From the NCBI GenBank assembly GCA_900552985.1, contig USBP01000132.1, positions 1-5,202 on the forward strand: a stretch of DNA of 5,202 bases. The letters are read 5' to 3'. Positions 1 through 5,032 of the stretch are shown here, one piece after another. This DNA is from an uncultured Oscillospiraceae bacterium. Lineage in GTDB: Bacteria > Bacillota > Clostridia > Oscillospirales > Acutalibacteraceae. Position 1 is the first letter of the stretch. Each line of letters begins with the position of its first letter. The notes under the pieces are model-generated. The model was not told the DNA's origin, did no database searches, and saw only the letters and a list, made by a program, of their open reading frames with translations. The translations under genes were made by a program, and so were the position numbers.

Positions 1-1005
1 CCGGAGCCTGCCCGCTCCCGCCCTCTGGAAAAAACGGCTGCGGCGCGCCAGCTCTCCAAATGCGGAGGCACGCCGTTTTATGCTGAAAAAATCACTTGTG
101 ATATTGCACCAGGGCTGACTATGCCTGCCGCGCAGCTCAACGCACTGCGTCGCGCAGCGCTGGACGCATTGGCGCTTCAGCTTGAAAGCAGGGCGGGTGC
201 GCCTTTCCAGCCCGTAGGCCAGCCCCAGGTGCCGCGCCACACTGCTGTGCAGCCGCCTGCGTGGTATGCCCGTTTTGCGGATTACACACAGCTGCCTGCG
301 GATCTGAGCGCTTATTCTGGCATTTCTCTGCCGCTGCACACACCTGCGGAGCAGCTCAGGCAACTGGCGGATTCCGGCCTTCCCCTTGCTGTAGAGATCC
401 CCCGTGGCCTGTTTGGGCAGAAGGCTGTTGTACGCGCCCGTCTGGGGGCGGCAAAGCAGGCCGGGGTTCCGGCGGCTGTCGCGCATACGCTGGATGGCGT
501 GCACATGGCGCGCGAGGCCGGGCTGGAAATACACGGCGGGTTTGGTCTGAATTTGTTTAACACTGCCGCGCTCCTGCAAGCGGAAACGCTGGGGCTCAGC
601 CTGGCCACGCTCTCTTTCGAGCTAACCCTGGCGCAGGCCGCCGCGCTTGGCGGCAGTCTGCCGCGCGGGTTGCTCGCCTACGGCCGCTTTCCGCTGATGC
701 TCACACGCAATTGTCCGCTCGCCAACGGGCACAGCTGCGCCGCCTGCGGCAAGGGCGGAGCTGTCACGGACCGAAAGGGCGTTTCCTTCCCCATCCGCTG
801 TACGGATGGGTGCAGCGAGCTGTTCAATTCCCGCCCGGTCTACCTTGCGGACAGGCTCGCCGAGATTCAGAACATCGACTACCTGCTTCTCTATTTTACG
901 CAGGAAACACCGGAAGCGTGCGCCAGTATTCTTGCCCAGTACCAACGGCGTGCCGCACCCTCAGGAGAGTATACACGCGGCTTATATTACCGCGGCGTTG
1001 AATAA
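1..1005 (+). CDS. U32-family peptidase-like protein, C-terminal part (5' end outside window)
   Basis: This is the last 334 residues of a larger protein. The frame is open from base 1, and the ATG at 121 is internal, because family-typical sequence precedes it: GGTPF at fragment residues 22-26, leading into LNALRR at 46-51. Those blocks resemble the end of the collagenase-associated DUF3656 region. The rest resembles a U32 barrel half, with FGLNLFN (181-187), FELTL (206-210), YGRFPLMLTRNCP (227-239), TDRKG and a closing RGLYYRGV (326-333). Cysteines at 238, 246, 249, 267 and 271 cluster near the end. Related U32 proteins (UbiU/UbiV, TrhP, RlhA) bind an iron-sulfur cluster through conserved cysteines and take part in hydroxylation of RNA or quinone, so the 'peptidase' name may mislead. 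The true substrate is unknown. The gene lies 86 bases before dut on the same strand. Family assignment is confident; function is not. Confidence 0.9.
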   Translation, partial: PEPARSRPLEKTAAARQLSKCGGTPFYAEKITCDIAPGLTMPAAQLNALRRAALDALALQLESRAGAPFQPVGQPQVPRHTAVQPPAWYARFADYTQLPADLSAYSGISLPLHTPAEQLRQLADSGLPLAVEIPRGLFGQKAVVRARLGAAKQAGVPAAVAHTLDGVHMAREAGLEIHGGFGLNLFNTAALLQAETLGLSLATLSFELTLAQAAALGGSLPRGLLAYGRFPLMLTRNCPLANGHSCAACGKGGAVTDRKGVSFPIRCTDGCSELFNSRPVYLADRLAEIQNIDYLLLYFTQETPEACASILAQYQRRAAPSGEYTRGLYYRGVE

Positions 1006-1091
1006 CATATTCCCCATCCCGCTCTTTTCCCCCGGCAGGGTCCTTCTGCCCGCCGCCGGGCTCACCCTTATCATGCAGGAGGCAAACCGCT

Positions 1092-1529
1092 ATGACCACT
1101 CTAAAAATTAAAAAAACCCGACCGGATGCGGTGCTCCCCCAGCGGGCTACCGCCGGCAGCGCAGGGCTTGACCTGTGCGCCTGCCTGAAGGAGCCGCTTA
1201 TTCTGCCGCCGCACGGGCACACGCTTGTGCCTACCGGCATTGCCATTGGATTGCCCGAGGGCGCGGCAGGTTTCGTCTTTGCCCGCAGCGGGCTGGGAAT
1301 TAAGCATGGAATTGCGCTCTCCAACGGTGTCGGCGTGATCGACAGTGATTACACCGGCGAAATCTGCGTTGGCCTGCTCAATCAATTTGAAGAGCCCTAC
1401 GAAATCCAGCCGGGCGAACGCATCGCCCAGTTGGTTGTGCTGCCCGTGCTCTGCCTGCCAACAGAATCGGTGGATACGCTCGCAGAAACCGCTCGCGGCA
1501 GCGGCGGTTTTGGCTCCACGGGAAAATAG
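1092..1529 (+). CDS. dut: dUTP diphosphatase (dUTPase), trimeric type
   Basis: It hydrolyses dUTP to dUMP and diphosphate in the cytoplasm, keeping uracil out of DNA and supplying dUMP for thymidylate synthesis. The 145 residues match the usual length of homotrimeric dUTPases, and all five motifs are visible in order. They are motif 1 AGSAGLDL (21-28), motif 2 ARSGLG (64-69), motif 3 NGVGVIDSDYTG (78-89), motif 4 GERIAQL (108-114) and motif 5 RGSGGFGSTG (135-144). By comparison with the E. coli enzyme, Asp84 is the catalytic Asp and Tyr87 the base-discriminating Tyr; Phe140 should stack on the uracil when the C-terminal arm closes. The start is set by AGGAGG at 1077-1082, nine bases before the ATG. 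No promoter is evident in the 86-base gap upstream, so it may be co-transcribed with the U32 gene. The sequence appears intact and cellular; nothing marks it as phage-borne. Confidence 0.97.
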   Translation: MTTLKIKKTRPDAVLPQRATAGSAGLDLCACLKEPLILPPHGHTLVPTGIAIGLPEGAAGFVFARSGLGIKHGIALSNGVGVIDSDYTGEICVGLLNQFEEPYEIQPGERIAQLVVLPVLCLPTESVDTLAETARGSGGFGSTGK

Positions 1530-1545
1530 CGTTTTATTCCCAGAG

Positions 1546-1573
1546 TTAGCTAAGAAATATCCTATGATATAAA
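1546..1573 (+). promoter_or_regulatory. Weak candidate promoter upstream of maf
   Basis: The 74-base dut-maf gap is markedly AT-rich compared with the flanking genes. It contains TTAGCT (1546-1551, three of six matches to TTGACA), a 16-base spacer and TATAAA (1568-1573, five of six matches to TATAAT). A second -10-like TATGAT overlaps at 1563-1568 but has no acceptable -35 partner. The maf start codon lies about 30 bases downstream. The evidence is composition plus an imperfect match only; read-through from dut is an equally good explanation for maf expression. Confidence 0.3.
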
Positions 1574-1603
1574 ATTTATTTTTCTTAAAGGATAACAAAG
1601 TGT

Positions 1604-2182
1604 ATGAATTTGATTCTCGCCTCCGCCTCTCCCCGCCGGCAGGAAATCCTCTCCAATGCCGGCTATACCTTCCGTGTGCGCCCGGCGGACCTGGAGGAGC
1701 GCTTTGACCACACCCTCCCCACCGGCCAGGCTACGGCCGCTCTTGCCGCCCAAAAGGCCGCCTGCGTGGCGCAGAATGCCGCTGAGGACGAAGTGATTCT
1801 CGCCGCGGATACCGTTGTGGCGCATCAGGGGCATGTGCTCGGCAAGCCCAAGGATGCGTCGGATGCTTTTGCCATGCTCCGGCTTCTGTCCGGCAGCTGC
1901 CACACCGTCTATACCGGCGTATGTATCGCCGCGCCCGGAGCCGCGCCCGACACCTTTTTCTGCTCCACCACTGTCCAGTTTTATCCTTTGACAGACGATA
2001 CCATCCGGCAATATATCGCAACTGGAGAACCAATGGATAAAGCCGGAGGGTACGGCATCCAGGGCTATGGCTGCCTTCTGGTGGAGCGCATGGAGGGCGA
2101 TTATTTCAATGTGATGGGGCTGCCCATTGCGCAAACAGCCCGCCGCCTTGCTCAGTATGGGGTGAACGGCCGGATTTTGTAG
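1604..2182 (+). CDS. maf: Maf-family nucleoside triphosphate pyrophosphatase
   Basis: Maf proteins hydrolyse nucleoside triphosphates, including modified or non-canonical ones, to the monophosphate and diphosphate. Some have been linked to septum formation. The protein is 192 residues, the full family length. Visible motifs are SASPRR (7-12, substrate loop), K51 after the first helices, ADTVV with catalytic-type Asp69 (68-72), GKP (80-82), HTVYTG (100-105), EPMDKAGGYGIQG (142-154) and NVMGLP (169-174). The GYGIQG form fits the YhdE-like dTTP/UTP pyrophosphatase branch; this sub-assignment is inference. The ATG is preceded by AAAGGA (1587-1592) with an 11-base spacer, somewhat long. A GTG at 1600 is in another frame and is not the start. 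It follows dut by 74 bases, and mreB begins 179 bases downstream. maf next to mreB is a known arrangement in Firmicutes; the radC gene that separates them in Bacillus is absent here. Confidence 0.96.
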   Translation: MNLILASASPRRQEILSNAGYTFRVRPADLEERFDHTLPTGQATAALAAQKAACVAQNAAEDEVILAADTVVAHQGHVLGKPKDASDAFAMLRLLSGSCHTVYTGVCIAAPGAAPDTFFCSTTVQFYPLTDDTIRQYIATGEPMDKAGGYGIQGYGCLLVERMEGDYFNVMGLPIAQTARRLAQYGVNGRIL

Positions 2183-2222
2183 CCCGGCCCGTAAAGTCCT
2201 TCAAATTCGAGCGGGATATCTA

Positions 2223-2247
2223 TTTTCGCCAGAAAAACAGGCGAAAA
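2223..2247. repeat. Perfect 8-bp inverted repeat upstream of the mreB promoter
   Basis: TTTTCGCC (2223-2230) and GGCGAAAA (2240-2247) are exact reverse complements separated by nine A-rich bases. The T-run comes before the stem and the A-run after it, the reverse of an intrinsic terminator on either strand, so a terminator for maf is unlikely. Its centre lies about 39 bases upstream of the mreB -35 box. That position would suit a regulator-binding site, but no known operator consensus is recognised. The repeat is seen in the sequence; any function is inference. Confidence 0.45.
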
Positions 2248-2273
2248 ACTGCACAGGTTTTTTCCATTTGCAG

Positions 2274-2302
2274 TTGAGAAAGTCCGCAATTAAGGTTATA
2301 AT
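2274..2302 (+). promoter_or_regulatory. Sigma-A promoter of mreB operon
   Basis: TTGAGA (2274-2279, five of six matches to TTGACA) and TATAAT (2297-2302, perfect) are separated by exactly 17 bases in the AT-rich part of the maf-mreB gap. Transcription should begin near 2309, giving a leader of about 53 bases before the mreB ATG. It is the best promoter match I found in the window and marks the mreB cluster as its own transcription unit, separate from dut and maf. Confidence 0.85.
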
Positions 2303-2314
2303 AATATACGTTAT

Positions 2315-2337
2315 GGGTATAGCCGGCTTCCGGCCCC
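2315..2337 (+). other. Stem-loop in mreB 5' leader
   Basis: GCCGG (2322-2326) and CCGGC (2330-2334) form a GC-only 5-bp stem with a CTT loop. GGG (2315-2317) can extend it by pairing with CCC (2335-2337), leaving TATA as a bulge. It sits within about 10 bases of the predicted transcript 5' end and stops eight bases before the SD, so it leaves the SD free. Stem-loops near a 5' end often protect mRNA; that role here is inference from position alone. Confidence 0.4.
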
Positions 2338-2344
2338 CGCTTGG

Positions 2345-2351
2345 AAAGGAG
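2345..2351 (+). promoter_or_regulatory. Ribosome binding site that fixes the mreB start
   Basis: AAAGGAG lies ten bases before the ATG at 2362. An in-frame TTG at 2341 would extend the protein by seven residues, but it lies upstream of and runs into this site and has no SD of its own. ATG 2362 is therefore the chosen start. Confidence 0.85.
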
Positions 2352-2361
2352 TTTGAACGCC

Positions 2362-3378
2362 ATGTTATTTTCACAGGATATCGGCATTGACCTTGGCACT
2401 GCTAATACACTCGTCTTTGTAAAAGGGAAGGGGATCGTCACCCGCGAGCCCTCCGTGGTCGCGGTAGACGTCCGCTCCAATCCAAACCGTGTCGTGGCGG
2501 TCGGCATTGAGGCGAAGGAAATGATCGGCCGTACCCCCGGCTCCATCATCGCGGTACGCCCACTGAAGGACGGCGTCATCGCTGACTTTGACATCACCGC
2601 CGACATGCTCAAGGAATTTATCCGCCGTGCAACCAGCGGCTCTCCCTTTAACCGCGCCCGCGTGATGATCTGTATCCCCTCCGGTGTTACGGAGGTAGAG
2701 AAGCGCGCAGTGCATGACGCGGCGCGCAGCGCCGGCGCAAAATACGTAAGCCTCATCGACGAGCCCATGGCCGCCGCGATTGGCGCAGGCCTGCCTGTCA
2801 GCGAGGCAACCGGCAGCATGGTCGTCGATATCGGCGGCGGCACCTCTGAGGTGGCTGTAATCTCCCTGGGCGATATCGTCACCTCCCGCTCTGCGCGTAT
2901 TGCAGGCGATAATTTTGACGAGGCAATTATTTCTTATATCAAAAAGAAATATAATCTTCTGGTCGGCGAGCGCACGGCAGAGGATATCAAGATTAAAATC
3001 GGTTCTGCCTATCCCTATGAGGGAGAGGGCACGATGGATGTCAAGGGCCGCAACCTGATGGACGGCCTGCCCAAAAACATTGAGATCAGCTCTGAGGAGA
3101 TCCGGGAGGCGCTCGCGGATCCGGTCAATCAGATTCTCGACGCCATCCGCGCCACGCTGGAAAAGACGCCGCCGGAGCTCTCTGCGGATATCATTGACCA
3201 CGGCATCATGCTCACGGGCGGCGGCGCACTCCTGCGCGGCCTTGACCGCTTGATCTCTGTGGAGACGAAAATGCCCGTCCATGTGGCGGAAAATCCGCTG
3301 GACTGCGTGGTGGACGGCACGGGCATGTGCCTGGAATCCAATGTGCTTGGCATCACCGGCACCAGGGATTATAACTGA
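2362..3378 (+). CDS. mreB: Rod shape-determining protein MreB (bacterial actin)
   Basis: MreB is an actin-fold ATPase that polymerises on the inner face of the membrane and guides lateral wall synthesis by the elongation complex. The protein is 338 residues, full length for the family. It shows the phosphate-1 loop DLGTANT (10-16), an [12 protein letters not shown] segment (134-145), phosphate-2 loop DIGGGTSE (156-163), GERTAEDIK (202-210) and the adenosine motif [10 protein letters not shown] (285-294). Glu134 aligns with actin Gln137 and is retained; the residue before it is Asp133, where E. coli and B. subtilis have Glu. The start at ATG 2362 is supported by AAAGGAG ten bases upstream. The product could be an Mbl-type paralogue, but its position directly before mreC and mreD favours MreB. 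It is the first gene of the predicted operon, behind a near-consensus promoter, with mreC 48 bases downstream. Confidence 0.97.
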   Translation: MLFSQDIGIDLGTANTLVFVKGKGIVTREPSVVAVDVRSNPNRVVAVGIEAKEMIGRTPGSIIAVRPLKDGVIADFDITADMLKEFIRRATSGSPFNRARVMICIPSGVTEVEKRAVHDAARSAGAKYVSLIDEPMAAAIGAGLPVSEATGSMVVDIGGGTSEVAVISLGDIVTSRSARIAGDNFDEAIISYIKKKYNLLVGERTAEDIKIKIGSAYPYEGEGTMDVKGRNLMDGLPKNIEISSEEIREALADPVNQILDAIRATLEKTPPELSADIIDHGIMLTGGGALLRGLDRLISVETKMPVHVAENPLDCVVDGTGMCLESNVLGITGTRDYN

Positions 3379-3382
3379 TCCT

Positions 3383-3409
3383 CTTTCCGGATAAAAATTT
3401 AACCGAAAG
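3383..3409 (+). other. Stem-loop in the mreB-mreC gap
   Basis: CTTTCCGG (3383-3390) pairs with CCGAAAG (3403-3409): seven base pairs with one bulged C and a 12-base AT-only loop. No T-run follows, so it is not an intrinsic terminator. It begins five bases after the mreB stop and ends seven bases before the mreC SD (GAGGGG, 3416-3421). A role in transcript processing, or in lowering MreC output relative to MreB, is possible but is only inference. Confidence 0.35.
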
Positions 3410-3426
3410 GCAGGCGAGGGGCTTTT

Positions 3427-4302
3427 ATGCGGCGTTTTTTTCAAAGCAAACGCTTCAAAGTATTGCTCGGCATCCTTGCCGCGCTGATCATCGGCGTCAT
3501 CATTGCGGCGGCCTCCCACAGCGGAGCGTCGCCTTCTTCCTCTATTCTGGGCACGGTCTTTTCTCCGATTCAGAGGCTGTCTTCCTATATATCCGAAAAA
3601 ATTGGCGATTTTACGGGCAGCTTCGTTTCTGCGAGTACTTATGCCAAGGAAATTGAAGAGCTCAGGCAGCAGATTGCCGCGTATCAGCAACAGCTGGTCG
3701 ATTACGATGACATGAAGCGCCAGATCGAATCCTATGAATCCGTCCTCGGCGTTAAGGAAGCCCATCAGGATTGGGAGATGACTCCCGCCTCCATCGTGGC
3801 GCGCGACGCTGCGGACCTGTTTTACGCTTTCACGCTTGACAAGGGCTCCTCCGACGGCGTTGAGGTCAATGACCCCGTGATTTCCGGCCAATATCTGGTC
3901 GGCAGAGTGGAGCGTGTGTGGAGCACCGGCTGCTCTGTCAAGACCATTTTGGATCCATCCGTCAATGTCAGCGCAGAGGAATCCAACACCAATGAGCAGG
4001 GCGTCCTCACCACCGATATTGAGCTCTCCCGCGAGGGGAAATGCAGGCTCACAGGGCTGGAGCGCACAACAGTCGTCTCTAAGGGCGGCATCGTACAGAC
4101 CTCCGGCGCCGGAGAATTTTTCCCACAAGGGATCCTTATCGGTACGGTAGAGGATGTGCAAAACAATACGTATGATATCTCTGCCTATGCCATCGTAGAG
4201 CCAGGCATTGACGTCAGCGCCGTGAGCGATGTGTTTATCATCACCGCCTTTGCAGGGCAGGCCGGAGAGGAAGCTGCCGGTGAAACGGGCGCCGCACAGT
4301 AA
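3427..4302 (+). CDS. mreC: Rod shape-determining protein MreC
   Basis: MreC is a bitopic membrane protein that spans to the outer face and links MreB, MreD and PBP2 in the elongation complex. The 291-residue length is typical. The order is: short basic N-terminus (RRFFQSKRFK), one membrane helix (about 11-29), a linker with SPIQRLSSYISEKIG, a coiled coil rich in Glu, Gln and Leu (about 72-107, dimerisation), and the beta-rich MreC domain (about 118-274). Within it LDKGSSDGVEVNDPV (137-151) and YLVGRVERV (156-164) are characteristic, as is FFPQGILIGTV (231-241). A 16-residue Ala/Gly/Glu-rich tail (276-291) follows the domain and is probably disordered. The ATG at 3427 follows GAGGGG by five bases. 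Gaps to mreB and mreD are 48 and 53 bases, consistent with one operon. Confidence 0.96.
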   Translation: MRRFFQSKRFKVLLGILAALIIGVIIAAASHSGASPSSSILGTVFSPIQRLSSYISEKIGDFTGSFVSASTYAKEIEELRQQIAAYQQQLVDYDDMKRQIESYESVLGVKEAHQDWEMTPASIVARDAADLFYAFTLDKGSSDGVEVNDPVISGQYLVGRVERVWSTGCSVKTILDPSVNVSAEESNTNEQGVLTTDIELSREGKCRLTGLERTTVVSKGGIVQTSGAGEFFPQGILIGTVEDVQNNTYDISAYAIVEPGIDVSAVSDVFIITAFAGQAGEEAAGETGAAQ

Positions 4303-4335
4303 TCATATCCCATTGTTATCATCCTGCCGGAGCCG

Positions 4336-4345
4336 GGAGAGGGGG
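4336..4345 (+). promoter_or_regulatory. Purine-rich ribosome binding site supporting the TTG start of mreD
   Basis: GGAGAGGGGG (4336-4345) ends ten bases before TTG 4356. No ATG or GTG exists in this frame nearby. The first in-frame ATG encodes Met42, after the first membrane helix, so the TTG with this site is the most credible start. Confidence 0.75.
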
Positions 4346-4355
4346 ACGCTTTCAT

Positions 4356-4907
4356 TTGCTGAAAAAAGAGAAAAAACAGGTCTATCTGCGCTGGGCGATT
4401 ACTGCGCTTGTGATCCTTCTGGTTTCCCTCGTGCAAAACACTGGCGGCCTTCTTCCCAAAATTTATGGAGTCAGCGCCATGCCGTTGATCCCTCTGACCG
4501 TTTGCATCGCCATGCTGGAGCGTGAAACGGCGGGCGCCTGCTTTGGGATGTTTGCCGGGATGCTTTGGGATGCGGTCACTGTGCGGGGGGATGGCTTTCA
4601 CGCAGTCGTGCTGCTGCTCACCGGCTGTGCGTGCGGCCTGCTGCTGCACTACTTGATGCGTATGAATTTTGTCACGGCGCTGCTGCTGGCTGCGTGTGCA
4701 GCATTGCTGCATAACGTGCTTTACTGGCTGGTTTTTCTGGCCATCCCGGGTTATGCAGGCGCATGGGGCGCTCTGGCGCGCTTTTATTTACCGGCAAGCC
4801 TGTATTCCCTGCTTTTTCTTCCGGTCTTCTTTTTCCCGCTGCGTGCGCTCAGCAGAAGGTTGAAAAACCCGCTTTCTACAAATGAGGAGCCGTCCGTGAT
4901 CCTGTAA
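4356..4907 (+). CDS. mreD: Rod shape-determining protein MreD
   Basis: MreD is a small polytopic membrane protein of the elongation complex, encoded next to mreC in most rod-shaped bacteria. The 183 residues are strongly hydrophobic, with probable membrane segments near 12-29, 33-54, 57-75, 81-100, 104-130 and 141-164, after a basic cytoplasmic start (LKKEKK). The segment ERETAGACFGMFAGMLWDA (55-73) fits the conserved Glu...Gly...Gly...Trp-Asp pattern of the family. The start is TTG at 4356, behind GGAGAGGGGG; no ATG could replace it without losing the first helix. Sequence similarity among MreD proteins is low, so identification rests on hydrophobic profile, length, this motif and position between mreC and the PBP gene. 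A 125-base structured gap separates it from the next gene. Confidence 0.93.
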   Translation: MLKKEKKQVYLRWAITALVILLVSLVQNTGGLLPKIYGVSAMPLIPLTVCIAMLERETAGACFGMFAGMLWDAVTVRGDGFHAVVLLLTGCACGLLLHYLMRMNFVTALLLAACAALLHNVLYWLVFLAIPGYAGAWGALARFYLPASLYSLLFLPVFFFPLRALSRRLKNPLSTNEEPSVIL

Positions 4908-4936
4908 TGCCGGCCGGCTAACAAAAGATTCCGGCA
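4908..4936 (+). other. Hairpin A after mreD, overlapping the next hairpin
   Basis: TGCCGG (4908-4913), directly after the mreD stop, is an exact match to CCGGCA (4931-4936), with a 17-base loop. The left arm is also part of a 10-bp perfect palindrome, GCCGGCCGGC (4909-4918), so alternative registers are possible. Its right arm overlaps the left arm of the following terminator-like hairpin, and the two cannot form together. Confidence 0.4.
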
Positions 4937-4963
4937 CAGCAGTCTGACACCGCTGTGTCTTTT
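4933..4963 (+). terminator. Candidate intrinsic terminator or attenuator between mreD and the PBP gene
   Basis: GGCACAGC (4933-4940) pairs with GCTGTGTC (4952-4959), eight pairs including one G-U. An 11-base loop separates the arms and can form two further pairs. TTTT (4960-4963) follows immediately. The T-run is short and an operon gene lies downstream, so partial termination or attenuation is more likely than a full stop. No good promoter is visible between this element and the PBP gene at 5033. Confidence 0.4.
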
Positions 4964-5003
4964 CCGATTTGTGTAAGGAAAACGCGCCTGTCGGGATTGG
5001 CGC

Positions 5004-5028
5004 AGCTCTCCCCTTTCAGAAAGGAGCT
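5004..5028 (+). promoter_or_regulatory. PBP gene ribosome binding site within a potential hairpin
   Basis: AGAAAGGAG (5018-5026) is a strong SD six bases before ATG 5033. CCTTT (5012-5016) pairs with AAAGG (5020-5024) around a CAG loop, and AGCT (5004-5007) can pair with AGCT (5025-5028) with CTCC bulged out. Alternatively CTCC (5008-5011) pairs with GGAG (5023-5026). Either way the core of the SD can be base-paired. The SD is certain; that it is masked in vivo is inference. Confidence 0.55.
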
Positions 5029-5032
5029 TCTG

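Noticed and set aside
121..123. ATG as the start of the U32 gene
   Set aside because: The frame is open back to base 1 and encodes conserved family sequence (GGTPF) before this codon, so the gene begins outside the window.
1031..1060. CCCGGC/GCCGGG inverted repeat after the U32 gene, considered as a terminator
   Set aside because: The stem is six pairs with an 18-base loop and no T-run follows (next bases CTCACCC), so it does not look like an intrinsic terminator.
806..1111. 101-residue plus-strand frame overlapping the end of the U32 gene and the dut start
   Set aside because: It is out of frame with a well-conserved gene, has no SD, and its product shows no recognisable feature.
1520..1541. 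GGGAAAA/TTTATTCCC-type hairpin over the dut stop codon
   Set aside because: It contains a bulge, overlaps coding sequence and has no T-run after it. It is probably chance pairing in an AT-rich junction.
1101..1598. 165-residue minus-strand open frame opposite dut, and a similar 190-residue one opposite maf (1562-2134)
   Set aside because: Both are antisense to intact enzymes with complete motifs, and neither has recognisable domains.
2341..2343. TTG as the start of mreB
   Set aside because: It precedes and runs into the SD that serves ATG 2362, and it would add seven residues not typical of MreB.
2371..4161. 596-residue open frame on the minus strand, spanning the antisense of mreB and mreC
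   Set aside because: It lies opposite two intact, well-conserved genes and shows no family resemblance. Its composition is typical of a reverse-frame shadow of GC-rich codons (many Ala, Gly, Asp, Arg, His). Its length is striking, but such shadows are common at this base composition.
4984..5003. GCGCC/GGCGC hairpin before the PBP gene, considered as a second terminator
   Set aside because: It has only five pairs with a 10-base loop, followed by AGCTCTCC rather than a T-run.
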